Below are positions 26,864-35,904 of a stretch of 64,000 nucleotides of DNA, one piece after another. Each line of letters begins with the position of its first letter. Position 1 is the first letter of the stretch. The notes under the pieces were generated by a model. The model did not search any database. It was not told the DNA's origin and saw only the letters and a program-made list of their open reading frames with translations. Where the stretch lies: assembly GCA_027494115.1 (NCBI GenBank), contig JAOSJL010000001.1, positions 831,926 to 895,925 on the forward strand. Reading direction: 5' to 3'. Made by a program: the position numbers and the translations under genes. This DNA is from Acidimicrobiia bacterium. GTDB taxonomy: Bacteria > Actinomycetota > Acidimicrobiia > IMCC26256 > JAOSJL01.

Positions 26864-29217
26864 TCAGTCCATGCTGAACCAGGCGCGGACCTGGCCCTCG
26901 TGGTCGACGTAGCGGTCGCCGGAGAGGTCGACGACGACCTTGTCGATCGTGCCTCCGGTGAAGGTGAACGGAGCGGTGTACTCGGTGCTGACTGCCGAGG
27001 CGCTGTCGCGTCCGACGCAGATGCCGTCACCCGTCAGGCAGAAGTACCCGGGTTGGGTGACGATCTGTTCCGAACCGACCGCCTCGTCGTCGACGTAGAG
27101 CGTCAGCGTTCCCGACGTGCCGGGCATGTCCGGGTCGTCGCTCGGCCCTGACGCCGCGAACTCGGCGGTGCAGACGTGAGCCCCGGGCGTGAGGTCTCGG
27201 TCGGCGATCACGTCCTGGAGTGTCGTGCCGATCCAGTTGAACGTGTAGCGCAGCCGCCCGTCCTTGACGTACAGGCTGTGGCCGCCGGGGACACCTCCTG
27301 CCGCCCAGATCACGCCCTGTACATCGGCGGATTCCACCTTCACGCCCGCGGCGATGGTGTAGGAGCGCCCGGGAATGGCCGGTCCCGCGGACTCGGGGAC
27401 ATCTGCGGTGTCGGGGTAGAAGACGTACTGGTCGCGCGGCGCGGCCGGCCGCGGCCGTTCGGCCAGCACCTGTTCGAGAGCGGAGCGGTCGTCGAGCGGC
27501 AGACCGTTGTAGATCCCGGCGTAGTAGAACCACAGGTCCTTGAGCGACTGGAGATGCTCCGGTTCCTGGTCGGCCAGGTTCTTCGTCTGGGAGCGGTCTT
27601 CAGCGAGGTGGAACAGCTCCCACTCGTCGTGGCCGAAGTTCCCCACCCGCTCAACGGCGGGTGCACGGTGGCGGCGAGCCATCCCTGGTGGTAGATCGAG
27701 CGTTGCCCGAGCATCGTGTAGAACTGCGTGTCCTTGCCCGGGGCCGAGGGGTCTGTGAGCGCGGCGGCGAAGCTCGTGCCCTCGATGGCGTTCTGCGGAT
27801 AACCCTTGAGGACCTCGGGCGGCTCGATGCCGAGCAGGTCGTAGACGGTGGGAACGACGTCGACGGCGTGGATGTACTGGTCCCGCACGTCGGTCGAGGC
27901 GGCGATCTCGGCGGGCCACGCCACGAGGCACATGTCGGCCACGCCTCCCTCGGCACCGGCCCACCGCTTCCAGTACGGGAACGGCGTGTCGAACGCCCAG
28001 GCCCAACCGGTGTTGTAGTGGTTGTTCGACGCGGGGGTTCCCAACTCGTCGATGTGGGGGAGTGTCGACTCTGCCGTGTCGGGCACGCCGTTGAAGAAGC
28101 GCCACTCGTTGAAGCTGCCGTTCGGCCCGCCCTCACCGCTCGAGCCGTTGTCGGACACGACGACGATCAGAGTGTTGTCGAGCTGATCCGATTCCTCCAG
28201 GTAGTCGAGGACACGCCCGAGGCGGTCGTCGTAGTACGAGATGTATCCGGCGAAGACCTCGGCCATCCGGACGAACAGGCGCTTCTCCTCGTCGCTCAGT
28301 GAGTCCCACGGGCGCACCGTGTCGAGGTTCGGCCACGGCTGGCCGTCGGGACCCGTGCGCTCGGGCTCGCCGTGCGGGTTGATGGGCGACAGTTGCGTGC
28401 CCTCGGGCAGCAGACCCAGTTCGATCTGTCGCTCCAGGATTCCGGCACGGATCGACTCGTAGCCCCCGTCGAAGACGCCCTTGTACCTGTCGGCCCACTC
28501 CAGGGGGACCAGGTGCGGGGCGTGGCCGGCCTGGGGTGCGAGGTACATGAAGAACGGCTTGCCGGGATCGATCGTCTTGGCGTCCTGGATGAACGCGATG
28601 GCCTTGTCGGCCATGTCGTCGGCAAGGTGGTAGCCGTCCTCGGGTCGGCCCGGCGGCTCGATCGGGTGGTTGTCGTGGACGAGATCGGGGAAGAACGAGT
28701 TGGTCTCCCCGCCGAGCCAGCCGTAGAAGCGTTCGAAACCCCGACCGAGCGGCCATCGGCCCTTGAATGCGGCCAGGTTGCACTCCTCACCCGGCGTCAG
28801 ATGCCACTTGCCGATGCAGTAGGTGTTGTATCCGTGCTCACCGAGGACCTCGGAGATGAACCCGCTCTCGAACGGGATCCGTGTCGAGATGCCCGGAAAG
28901 CCCGAGGCGAATTCGGCGATCGTCGCCATTCCGTTGGTGGTGGCGTTGCGCCCGGTCAGCAGCGACGCCCTCGTCGGCGAGCACAGCGCCGTCGTGTGGA
29001 AGTTCGAGAACCGCACTCCCATGTCGGCGATGCGTCGCATGTTGGGAGTCTCGATCGGACCACCGAACACGTCCATCGCCGCGTAGCCGACGTCGTCCCA
29101 GGCCAGCATCAGGACGTTCGGCGCGCCGTCAGGCGCCTTCGGCGGGAGATACGGTTCCCAGTCGGGCTCCGAGTCCCGGATGTCTAGCTCGATCCTGCCC
29201 GTGAACTGCTTGGCCAT
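26864..29217 (-). CDS. Arylsulfatase-like type I sulfatase, frameshifted
   Basis: About 784 residues starting MAKQFTGRIELDIRD at 29217. The active-site signature CSPTRASLLTGR starts at Cys79, the residue oxidised to formylglycine. Metal ligands include WDDVGYAAMDVFGG near the N-terminus and VVSDNGSSGEGG later; GKWHLTPGEE and HAPH segments are also present. A base shift near 27650 at a G-rich spot (HPPLSGW to GNFGHDEWELFHL) splits it. The C-terminal about 180 residues form an additional beta-rich domain (GVPGGHSLYVKDGRLRYTFNW), common in large arylsulfatases. No signal peptide is seen. It needs a maturase, and a radical-SAM maturase lies 0.7 kb upstream on the same strand. Confidence 0.93.
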
Positions 29218-29275
29218 GTGGTGCCGACTCCTGGTGGATTCACGTGGTGTCGCCGCGGCGAGCTGCCGCGGCGAA

Positions 29276-29297
29276 TGATGCCCGAAGCGGGTGATCG
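29276..29297. promoter_or_regulatory. Palindrome-like element upstream of the sulfatase
   Basis: TGATGCCCGAAGCGGGTGAT lies between the divergent sulfatase and DUF1269 genes. It shares the CCCGA..CGGGTGA core with elements at 34200, 34237 and 40753, though its spacing is one base longer. Confidence 0.35.
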
Positions 29298-29370
29298 TTG
29301 TCACATGGGCACTCGGAGGTAGGGAGGCTAACGTCGGCCCCTCGACCACCCATGCAGAACGGAGCTACCG

Positions 29371-29894
29371 ATGTCAGGTGAGAATCTGGAGTTGTACGCG
29401 GCCGCCTATTCCGACGCCACCTCGGCCAAGCAGGACTTCGAAGCGCTGAAGGCAGCGCAGGGCAAAGACCTGGTGATCCTCGGTGCGGTCGTCATGAGCC
29501 GCGACGCCGATGGCAACGTGGACGTCCTCGAGAAGGGTGACGGCATCACCGCAGGCGGGGCTGTCATCGGCGGTGGGGTCGGCCTCGTCGTGGGTCTCTT
29601 CGCTCCGCCACTGCTCGCGGCCACGGCGGTGGGCGCCGCGCTCGGGGCGTGCTGGGTCACTTCACCAAGAAGCACGAGGAGAAGCAGCTCGGAGTCGAGC
29701 TCGAGGAGTACTTCCCGCCCGGTTCCTCGGCGGTCGTGGTCGTCGTGGACGACAGGTACCTCGACCGGGTCGAGGCCGCTCTTCGCAAGGCCGACAAGAA
29801 GATCAGCAAGGCGATCGACTCCGACGACTACGAAAAGCTGCAGAAGGCCATTTCGGACGCCGGCGACGATGTCGGCAAGGCGGTCGATTCCTGA
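29371..29894 (+). CDS. DUF1269-like membrane protein, frameshifted
   Basis: About 174 residues, ATG at 29371 after GGAG. The N-terminus LELYAAAYSDATSAKQDFEALKAAQ is followed by VILGAVVMSRDADGNVDVLEKGD and a glycine-rich double hydrophobic segment (GGAVIGGGVGLVVGLFAPPLLAATAVGAALG). The frame shifts at about 29652; it resumes LGHFTKKHEEKQLGVELEEYFPPGSSAVVVVVDD and ends in a charged helix. The pattern is that of DUF1269/general stress membrane proteins with a glycine-zipper-like core. It is divergent from the sulfatase and convergent with the maturase (9-base gap). Confidence 0.75.
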
Positions 29895-29903
29895 GCGGTT
29901 TCG

Positions 29904-31187
29904 TCAGCTCCGGGCGCGCGGAAGGCTCCCCGCGTGGCAGTGCTTGGTCTTGCGGCCGCTGCCGCACGGGCAGAGTTCGTTGCGCCCGGCCTGCGCCAGA
30001 ACGCCCATCACCTCGTCGGCGTACCGACCGGCACGCAGAAGATCGGCCATCAGCGTCATCAGACCGTCGATGTGCGTGAAGAAGGCCTTGTACCCGGCGC
30101 AGAGATAGTTGAGCCCCGGCTCACCGTCGGGCGTGAGGGTGAAGCGGTTCTTCGGGCATTCGCCGTTGCAGGCGAACCGGACTTCGCACTGCCGGCAGTA
30201 GGTGGGCAGAGTGTCGCGTTTTGCCTCACCGAAGGCCCTCTGCTCCGGCGAGGCGACCAGTTCGACCAGATGAGTCTCCGTGATGTTGCCGATGAGGTGC
30301 GCGGGCTCGACGAAGTGGTCGCACGAGTAGAGGTCGCCGTTGTGTTCGAGAGCGAGAGCGTCCCCGCAGGTCTCGCGGAAGATGCACAGTGACTGAGGCG
30401 CTCCGACCCACGACGCGAGCGCCGCGTCGAATTGCGAGACGAACACGGTGCCGACGTCGCGCACGACCCACTCGTCGAACACCGCGGTCATGAAGCGACC
30501 CCACAGCGCGGGGTCGACGGACCGGTCGGTGACCGTGCCGCCTTCCTGGAAGCCGGTGTCGTTGTCGCGCTCGACGATGGGAATGAACTGCACGTGCCGG
30601 GCGCCGAGGTCGTCCCGAAAGAAGCGGTAGATGTCGAGGGGTGCGTCCTGGTTGGCGGCGTTCACGGTGCAGAGCGCGTTCCAGTCGACGCTGTGGCGCT
30701 TCAGGAGATCGACGCCGCGGATGACCCGGTCGAAGGTGGGTCGGTTCCGCTTGTCGACGCGGTAGCGGTCGTGGAGCGGGGCGGGGCCGTCGATGCTGAT
30801 TCCGACGAGGAATCCGTGGGCTGTGAACAGCTCGCACCATTCATCGGTGAGCAGCGTCCCGTTGGTCTGGATGGTGTGCGAGACGGTCTGCTCCGGCCGG
30901 CGGTGACGTTCGGCGATCGCGACCGCCCGGCGGAAGAAGTCGACGCCCATGAGCGTCGGTTCGCCGCCCTGCCACGCGATGGTGACCTCGGGCGTGGTGT
31001 GCGCCTCCAGGAGCTGGCGGATGTAGGTCTCGAGCAGTTCCTCGGACATGCGGAAACGGTCGCCGGGATAGAGGGCCTCCTTCGAGAGGAAGAAGCAGTA
31101 CTCACAGTCGAGGTTGCAGATCGGACCCGACGGCTTCGCGAGCAGGTGAAACCCGGCGGGCGCGGTCGGCGGCCGCGGCGACACCAT
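29904..31187 (-). CDS. Radical-SAM sulfatase maturase with SEC-C tail
   Basis: 427 residues. The radical-SAM cluster ligands are Cys24, Cys28 and Cys31 in CNLDCEYC; AWQGGEPTLMG and TIQTNGTLL follow. The SPASM part (about 270-390) has LCIFRETCGDALALEHNGDLYSCDH and YCRQCEVRFACNGECPKNRF, ligating two auxiliary clusters, as in anaerobic sulfatase-maturating enzymes that convert Cys or Ser to formylglycine. The last 25 residues are a SEC-C zinc motif (NELCPCGSGRKTKHCH), an unusual addition. Its start overlaps the stop of the LuxR gene by one base, so it is co-transcribed with that regulator. The sulfatase nearby, with its Cys-type CSPTR site, is the obvious client. Confidence 0.93.
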   Translation of the reverse strand: MVSPRPPTAPAGFHLLAKPSGPICNLDCEYCFFLSKEALYPGDRFRMSEELLETYIRQLLEAHTTPEVTIAWQGGEPTLMGVDFFRRAVAIAERHRRPEQTVSHTIQTNGTLLTDEWCELFTAHGFLVGISIDGPAPLHDRYRVDKRNRPTFDRVIRGVDLLKRHSVDWNALCTVNAANQDAPLDIYRFFRDDLGARHVQFIPIVERDNDTGFQEGGTVTDRSVDPALWGRFMTAVFDEWVVRDVGTVFVSQFDAALASWVGAPQSLCIFRETCGDALALEHNGDLYSCDHFVEPAHLIGNITETHLVELVASPEQRAFGEAKRDTLPTYCRQCEVRFACNGECPKNRFTLTPDGEPGLNYLCAGYKAFFTHIDGLMTLMADLLRAGRYADEVMGVLAQAGRNELCPCGSGRKTKHCHAGSLPRARS

Positions 31188-33448
31188 CAGTTGGTCAGGA
31201 TCCCCAGACGGCGTGCTTCGCTGACCGCCTCACTGCGCGACGAGACACCGAACTTGCGGTAGATCGCCACCGAGTGGCTCTTGGCGGTGTTGCGGCTGAT
31301 GAACAGGGCCTCGGCGATCTCCCTGAGCGAGAGGTGGGTCGGGAGGTAGGCGAGCACGCGCATCTCGGCCGACGTTATCGGTGGAATCTCGGTTGTCCGG
31401 CCGTCGTCGCCGTGGGCCAGTTGCGCACGGAGCTCGTCCAGTTGTTCGTTGAGGTAGGTGGCAGAACCTTCCCGGCGTTGTACCCGTTCGGCGTCTTTCA
31501 CCGAAGCCCGGGCCTGGGGGCGGTCACCGAGACACAGCGCCGTCTTGGCGAGCAGCAGATGGGTGAAGAGGACGACGCGTGGAGCCTGGTAGTCGGCTCG
31601 CGCGGCGAACTCCCGGGCGGTGCCAGCCAGGCGGCGGGCTTCGTCGTGCCGACCGCACCTTGCGGCCACCAGGGCACCGATCGGAAACACGGGAAGCGCG
31701 TTCAGCACCCGTTGCAGATTCTCGGTCTCGACGAGGGTGAGAGCGCGCGAGATGAGCCGGTCAGCCTCGGTGAGGGCGTCGTCGTAGAGTGCGAGCAGCG
31801 CGAGATGGGCCCGGGCCACCGCCTCCTGCACAGGGGCCTGGGCCGTCGTTTCGAGCGCCTCCATCAGGCGTTCCCGAGCGAGATCGAACTGGCCGAGCAT
31901 GGAGTAACTGGCACCCTGAAGCAGCGTGGCGACCCCCCACCACGGATTGTCAGCTGGGGGTCCCGCATCTCGAACGAGCTGGGTGTCACTCAAGATGCCT
32001 TCGATCCCCTGCCATCCCGTGAGGGCACGGAGGGTTGCCAGCGCCACCGACAACGACGGCGAACCGTCGGCCAGCGGCCCTGTCCAACCGGACCGCTCGG
32101 CGTCCGCGGCGGCACGTTTCATCAGCTCGGCGTCGCCCGTGGTGTGTCCGTAGTAGGCCCAGGCAACAGCTGCGGCGGGGAACCTCTCGGTGCTATCCGG
32201 CCCGAGCAGGTCCAGCCACTGGCGGAGGAGACCGGGACGTCCTCGGCTGATGAGGGAGAGGGTCTGGCTGAGGATCAGATCAGCCGCTCTGCCGGAATCA
32301 CCGGCGGCGATCGCGTGACGGATCGCGCCGTCGATGTCGCCGCGATCCATGAGGAGAGCGCTGGCCCGCTCCTCCAGTCGTTGTGCGACCTGCGGTTCCC
32401 GGGTTCGAAGGCGCTCGCGCAGAACCTTTCCGAACAGGTGGTGGTACCGGTACCAGCCTGTCCTGCCGTCGATCGGAATCAGAAACAGGTTTCCGGATTG
32501 TTCCAGCTCGGTGAGCCTCCGTCCGGAGTCCGACGTCTCGAGTAGGTCGTCGAGAAGCTGGGCGTGCATTCGGTACAGGACGGCCGACCGTTCGAGAAAC
32601 GCCACGGTCTCAGCCGGTTGGACCGCCAACACCTCTTCCACCAGGTAGTCAGCGACGAGTCTGTCGGTGTCGGCGAAGGCCCACTCCACTGAAGTTCCGT
32701 CGGCTCGGGCGAGAGCGAGTGCCGCGAGGTGCAGTCCGCCGGCCCACCCCTCGGTGCGTTGGACGAGCGCCTCCACCAGTTCATCGCCGAGATCGAGCCC
32801 AGCGTGGTCGAAGACGCCGGCGGCTTCGGTCGGGGTCATCGCCAGGTCGGGTGCCCCGAGATCGAACACCCCGTCCCCCATCCGACGCCGAGCGAGGTGT
32901 ACCGCCGGCGTCGACCGTCCCACGAGGGTCATCTGGCAGCCCTGGGCTGCCGTCGAGAGGATGCCGTCGAGACACTGCAGCGACTCGGCGGAGTGGAGGT
33001 GGTGGGTGTCATCGAACATGAGCACGCACGGGACACGGTCCTCGATGATCTGGGTCAGGCTCGGGAGGAGGTCGATGATGGGGTCGGCACCCGGCCGGCC
33101 CAATGTCGTCAAGGTCTCGGCATCGAGTGGATCGAGGTTGTGGAAAGCGACAGCGATGTGTCGCAGCAGGTTCACGGGATCGTCGTCGAGCGGACCGAGG
33201 TCGACCCAGGCGAACGGGCGCCGATCCGCCTCCTCCCAGAGCTGCAGCGTGGTCGTCTTGCCGTAGCCGGCCGGAGCGGTGATCACGATGGTCTCCTCAG
33301 CAGGGACATCGATCAGTCGCTTCACGAGATCGTCGCGGTGGACCAGGCCGGAACGCTGTTTCGGGGCGCGACAACTGGCAGCCGAAATATCGGCGGCCCA
33401 CTCGACGGCCTCAGAAGTCGACCCAGAGCCGCGAGCGACGAGATTCAC
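31187..33448 (-). CDS. LuxR/MalT-family ATP-dependent regulator
   Basis: 753 residues. N-terminal STAND ATPase with Walker A TAPAGYGKTTTL and Walker B VLMFDDTHHLH, a winged-helix region (FLERSAVLYRMHAQLLDDLLE, WYRYHHLFGKVLRERL) and a long TPR-like helical array. The C-terminal LuxR helix-turn-helix is EMRVLAYLPTHLSLREIAEALFISRNTAKSHSVAIYRKFGVSSR. MalT-type proteins multimerise on ligand and ATP binding and activate transcription. The gene is uninterrupted. It is followed by the maturase with a 1-base overlap. A palindrome found in several nearby promoters is a candidate target. Confidence 0.93.
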   Translation of the reverse strand: MNLVARGSGSTSEAVEWAADISAASCRAPKQRSGLVHRDDLVKRLIDVPAEETIVITAPAGYGKTTTLQLWEEADRRPFAWVDLGPLDDDPVNLLRHIAVAFHNLDPLDAETLTTLGRPGADPIIDLLPSLTQIIEDRVPCVLMFDDTHHLHSAESLQCLDGILSTAAQGCQMTLVGRSTPAVHLARRRMGDGVFDLGAPDLAMTPTEAAGVFDHAGLDLGDELVEALVQRTEGWAGGLHLAALALARADGTSVEWAFADTDRLVADYLVEEVLAVQPAETVAFLERSAVLYRMHAQLLDDLLETSDSGRRLTELEQSGNLFLIPIDGRTGWYRYHHLFGKVLRERLRTREPQVAQRLEERASALLMDRGDIDGAIRHAIAAGDSGRAADLILSQTLSLISRGRPGLLRQWLDLLGPDSTERFPAAAVAWAYYGHTTGDAELMKRAAADAERSGWTGPLADGSPSLSVALATLRALTGWQGIEGILSDTQLVRDAGPPADNPWWGVATLLQGASYSMLGQFDLARERLMEALETTAQAPVQEAVARAHLALLALYDDALTEADRLISRALTLVETENLQRVLNALPVFPIGALVAARCGRHDEARRLAGTAREFAARADYQAPRVVLFTHLLLAKTALCLGDRPQARASVKDAERVQRREGSATYLNEQLDELRAQLAHGDDGRTTEIPPITSAEMRVLAYLPTHLSLREIAEALFISRNTAKSHSVAIYRKFGVSSRSEAVSEARRLGILTN

Positions 33449-33521
33449 GGAGCGACAGGATATTCGTACGCCAACCGCCGGTCGACCCTGGCGGATCGTC
33501 TGGTTGGTCGACGACTGTTCG

Positions 33522-34091
33522 CTAAAGACCCATCACGACCTGTTCGATCAGCGAGGCGTCGTCGAAATAGGTGTGGAGACCGGCAATGCGTTCCCCACGG
33601 ATCTCGGCGATCGAAGCGCCGACCAGCGTGACCGGAGCGTCGCTACCCTCGATCAGCACGTCGTCACCGATCAGCAGTGGCTCCACATGCCGCGCCGCAA
33701 GGCGCCACTCCGCGAAGGCACACGGCGCAGCCCAGGAGAGCCGGTCGAACCGAAAATCGGACACGTCCAGCGACGAGATGTTGTCACTGAGCACGGAGCG
33801 GGCCTCGGCTGTGGACGAGAAGCACACGCTCGGGGACCACACCCGGGCGTCAGTTGTCAGCACTGTGAGGAGTTGGGCGGCGTTGCCGAAGAGCACCGTT
33901 GTGATCAGATGCTCGAGGAGCGCACGGTGGGGGCCTTCGGCCAGGGAACCCTCGCCCGACGGAAATGGGAGCGATGTGGGCGCCCTACCCGTTCGCCAGG
34001 GCAGGGCGCGGCTCCTACCCCCCCGTGTGGGATGAACCGCACGAGCGGCCACCCGGCAAATGGGTCGGTCGGCGTTGAAGAGCTGGATCAC
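33522..34091 (-). CDS. SnoaL/NTF2-like protein
   Basis: 189 residues as the longest frame, but the first about 45 residues (PTRGGRSRALPWRTGRAP) look non-conserved, so a later start is possible. The remainder has the cone-shaped NTF2-like pattern: HRALLEHLITTVLFGNAAQLLTVLTTDARVWSP, a strand series and IAEIRGERIAGLHTYFDDASLIEQVVMGL at the end. Such domains are ligand-binding folds or small isomerases. The substrate is unknown. It is divergent from the DUF6325 gene across a region with two copies of a palindrome. Confidence 0.65.
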   Translation of the reverse strand: MIQLFNADRPICRVAARAVHPTRGGRSRALPWRTGRAPTSLPFPSGEGSLAEGPHRALLEHLITTVLFGNAAQLLTVLTTDARVWSPSVCFSSTAEARSVLSDNISSLDVSDFRFDRLSWAAPCAFAEWRLAARHVEPLLIGDDVLIEGSDAPVTLVGASIAEIRGERIAGLHTYFDDASLIEQVVMGL

Positions 34092-34199
34092 GAAGGGCTG
34101 CGTTTCCCCGGCAGTCCGATACCGGGCTCAGGTCCGGTACGCGGCGACCGTCGGCATGTTTGCTCCTCTGAAGCTAAGAGGATCCGGGCACCGAGGTCA

Positions 34200-34253
34200 T
34201 CACCCGGAGTGGGTGAAGGCTGCTGTCGGACGCTGATCATCCGGATTGGGTGA
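34200..34253. promoter_or_regulatory. Two palindromic operator-like sites
   Basis: TCACCCGGAGTGGGTGA (34200-34216, perfect 6-base arms) and TCATCCGGATTGGGTGA (34237-34253, one mismatch), 37 bases apart centre to centre. A weaker version, CCCGCACCGGGCGACGA, follows at about 34261. They lie between the SnoaL-like gene and the DUF6325 cluster and match elements at 40549 and 40753. Confidence 0.55.
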
Positions 34254-34339
34254 CGACGATCCCGCACCGGGCGACGAGGATGGACCCAGCGATTCCACCT
34301 CGCGTACACCAACACACCCACCCCGACCCAGGAGGCGGA

Positions 34340-34780
34340 ATGACTGAACCGGATGTCCACGGTCCCATCGACACGGTGATCCTCGAGTTCCCCAGAGGAG
34401 CCGAGGGAGGGGCGACCGCCCAGGCGATTCTCGATCTCGTCGACAGTGGCACGATCCGGCTCTACGACCTGATCATCGTGAGCAAGGACGATGCCGGTGT
34501 CTGCACGGAGATCGAGGTGACAGCCCTGCCGGGAGCCTCCCTTGCGGAGTTCAGCGTCTTCGAAGGAGCTCGATCGGGTCTCGTCGGAGAGGACGACGTC
34601 ACGGAGCTCGCGGCCATCATGGACCCGGGAACTGTTGCCGCGGTGATCGTCTACGAGAATGCCTGGTCCGTTCCCTTCGTGGCAGCTGCCCGCTCCGAGG
34701 GTGCGGAGCTCGTCGCATCCACGAGACTCACGGCCCAGCAGATCATGGATGCACTCGACGCCGTCGAAGCGGCTGACTGA
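34340..34780 (+). CDS. DUF6325 family protein
   Basis: 146 residues, ATG 34340 preceded by GGAGG at 34331. The sequence starts MTEPDVHGPIDTVILEFP, followed by AQAILDLVDSGTIRLYDLIIVSKDD, AEFSVFEGARSGLVGEDDVTELAAIMDPGTVAAVIVYENAW and WSVPFVAAARSEGAELVASTRL. This is the pattern of DUF6325, an actinobacterial family often described as membrane-associated stress protein of unknown function. First gene of a tight cluster with SHOCT, a chimeric mini-gene and a PLDc_N protein. Confidence 0.85.
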   Translation: MTEPDVHGPIDTVILEFPRGAEGGATAQAILDLVDSGTIRLYDLIIVSKDDAGVCTEIEVTALPGASLAEFSVFEGARSGLVGEDDVTELAAIMDPGTVAAVIVYENAWSVPFVAAARSEGAELVASTRLTAQQIMDALDAVEAAD

Positions 34781-34792
34781 GAGGAGATTCCC

Positions 34793-35080
34793 ATGCCCGG
34801 ACTTCTACGAGGTGTCGCGCGAACAGCGGTGGTCGCCGGAACGGCAACTGCGGTGAGCGGGCGGGTGCAGCGACGTCAGGCCGAGCGCTATGCAGACAGC
34901 GACGCTCAAATCGCTGCCGAGCGCGACCAGGCGTACGATCAGCAGGTGCCCCGGCAAGCAGAAGAGCCGTCGGAGGAAGACAGGATGACCCAGCTCCAGA
35001 AGGCGGCAGACCTGCATTCACAGGGTGTCCTGACGGACGCGGAGTTCGCCGCCGAGAAGCAGAGGATTCTCGGTAGCTGA
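34793..35080 (+). CDS. SHOCT-domain protein
   Basis: 95 residues, 12 bases after the DUF6325 gene. The N-terminus GLLRGVARTAVVAGTATAVSGRVQRRQAERYA is a short amphipathic or membrane segment. The C-terminus DRMTQLQKAADLHSQGVLTDAEFAAEKQRIL is the SHOCT motif, an oligomerisation helix pair. This DUF6325-SHOCT pairing recurs in actinobacteria. Function unknown, probably envelope stress. Confidence 0.88.
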   Translation: MPGLLRGVARTAVVAGTATAVSGRVQRRQAERYADSDAQIAAERDQAYDQQVPRQAEEPSEEDRMTQLQKAADLHSQGVLTDAEFAAEKQRILGS

Positions 35081-35132
35081 CCGGCTACCGAATTCGATCG
35101 GGCGACCGTGACGTGGCCCAGGGGGAACAAGG

Positions 35133-35309
35133 ATGAGTGACAACGACATCGAAGAGCTGGGGCCCGTCGACTACATGGTCGTCGAGTTCCCTGCCGGGGA
35201 GACCCACTTCACCGGCGGAATGGCAGCGGTTGCAGGCACCGCCGCGGTCGCCGTCCACGGCGTCAACCGTCGCCAAGACCGCCGACAGGGCCGCGGTCCC
35301 CGCCGCTAG
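35133..35309 (+). CDS. Chimeric mini-protein: DUF6325 start joined to SHOCT-protein-like segment
   Basis: 58 residues, ATG 35133 after GGGGGAACAAGG. Residues 1-32 (MSDNDIEELGPVDYMVVEFP, then AGETHFTGGMAA) match the start of DUF6325 proteins. Residues 33-58 (VAGTAAVAVHGVNRRQDRRQ) instead resemble the hydrophobic/basic N-terminus of the SHOCT protein next door (VVAGTATAVSGRVQRRQ). It looks like a deletion fusion of a second DUF6325-SHOCT pair. It may be a remnant or a functional small protein. Confidence 0.5.
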   Translation: MSDNDIEELGPVDYMVVEFPAGETHFTGGMAAVAGTAAVAVHGVNRRQDRRQGRGPRR

Positions 35310-35335
35310 ATCTTTCGACCTTCCGCTCCCCCGAC

Positions 35336-35668
35336 ATGGCCACCACGAAGCAGACGGCGATTCGCATCACGGCATCGGCGAGCGTCGGGGCTCTGATCCT
35401 CGTGATTCAATTCGGTCGCTTGTTCGTGAGGCGTTTCGGGCCCCATCCTGTCCGTGCCGCGCGCAGGACAGGAGCCGATGTGGCCTGGTGGGTGAACGAG
35501 CTCATCGAATCGCTCCGATTGAGAGAACCGATCCGAGACGAGAACGTGGACGTTCTCGTCGAGGCCATCTCCTCCGGCGCGGCCGCCGTCACCGAGTACA
35601 GGCGCGGCCGGAGAATGGAATCACGTTATGATCCCGAAGATCGCTCGTTGCCTACTGGAGGACCTTGA
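35336..35668 (+). CDS. Small membrane-anchored protein, unknown
   Basis: 110 residues from ATG 35336. One predicted N-terminal transmembrane helix (AIRITASASVGALILVIQFGRLFV), then a soluble part with ADVAWWVNELIESLRLREPIRDENVDVLVEAISSGAAAVTEYRRGRRM. I recognise no domain. Its stop overlaps the ATG of the next gene (TGATG), so it is part of the same operon. Confidence 0.6.
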   Translation: MATTKQTAIRITASASVGALILVIQFGRLFVRRFGPHPVRAARRTGADVAWWVNELIESLRLREPIRDENVDVLVEAISSGAAAVTEYRRGRRMESRYDPEDRSLPTGGP

Positions 35669-35904
35669 TGCTCGCATATGATTTCCCGCTTCTGAGCCTG
35701 ACTCTGGCAGTGCTCTGGTTCTTCTTCATCTTCTCGATCTTCTTCGCCATCATCTGGGCGTTCATCGACAACTTCCGTCGGCACGACCACGGTGGATGGG
35801 CGAAGGCCGGATGGGCATTCGTGATCTTGATCATCCCGTTCTTCGGCATGCTCATCTACCTCATCGCGCGGCCGCCGGAAGCGGACGCGATCCAGACCAC
35901 CTGA
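35668..35904 (+). CDS. PLDc_N-domain membrane protein
   Basis: 78 residues from ATG 35668; GGAGG at 35657 gives normal spacing. Two transmembrane helices (LAVLWFFFIFSIFFAIIWAFIDNF and WAFVILIIPFFGMLIYLIARP) with the connecting RRHDHGGWAKAGW, the PLDc_N (phospholipase D nuclease N-terminal) layout. Such short two-helix proteins are common and uncharacterised in actinobacterial stress clusters. The stop overlaps the start region of the methyltransferase gene. Confidence 0.85.
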   Translation: MLAYDFPLLSLTLAVLWFFFIFSIFFAIIWAFIDNFRRHDHGGWAKAGWAFVILIIPFFGMLIYLIARPPEADAIQTT

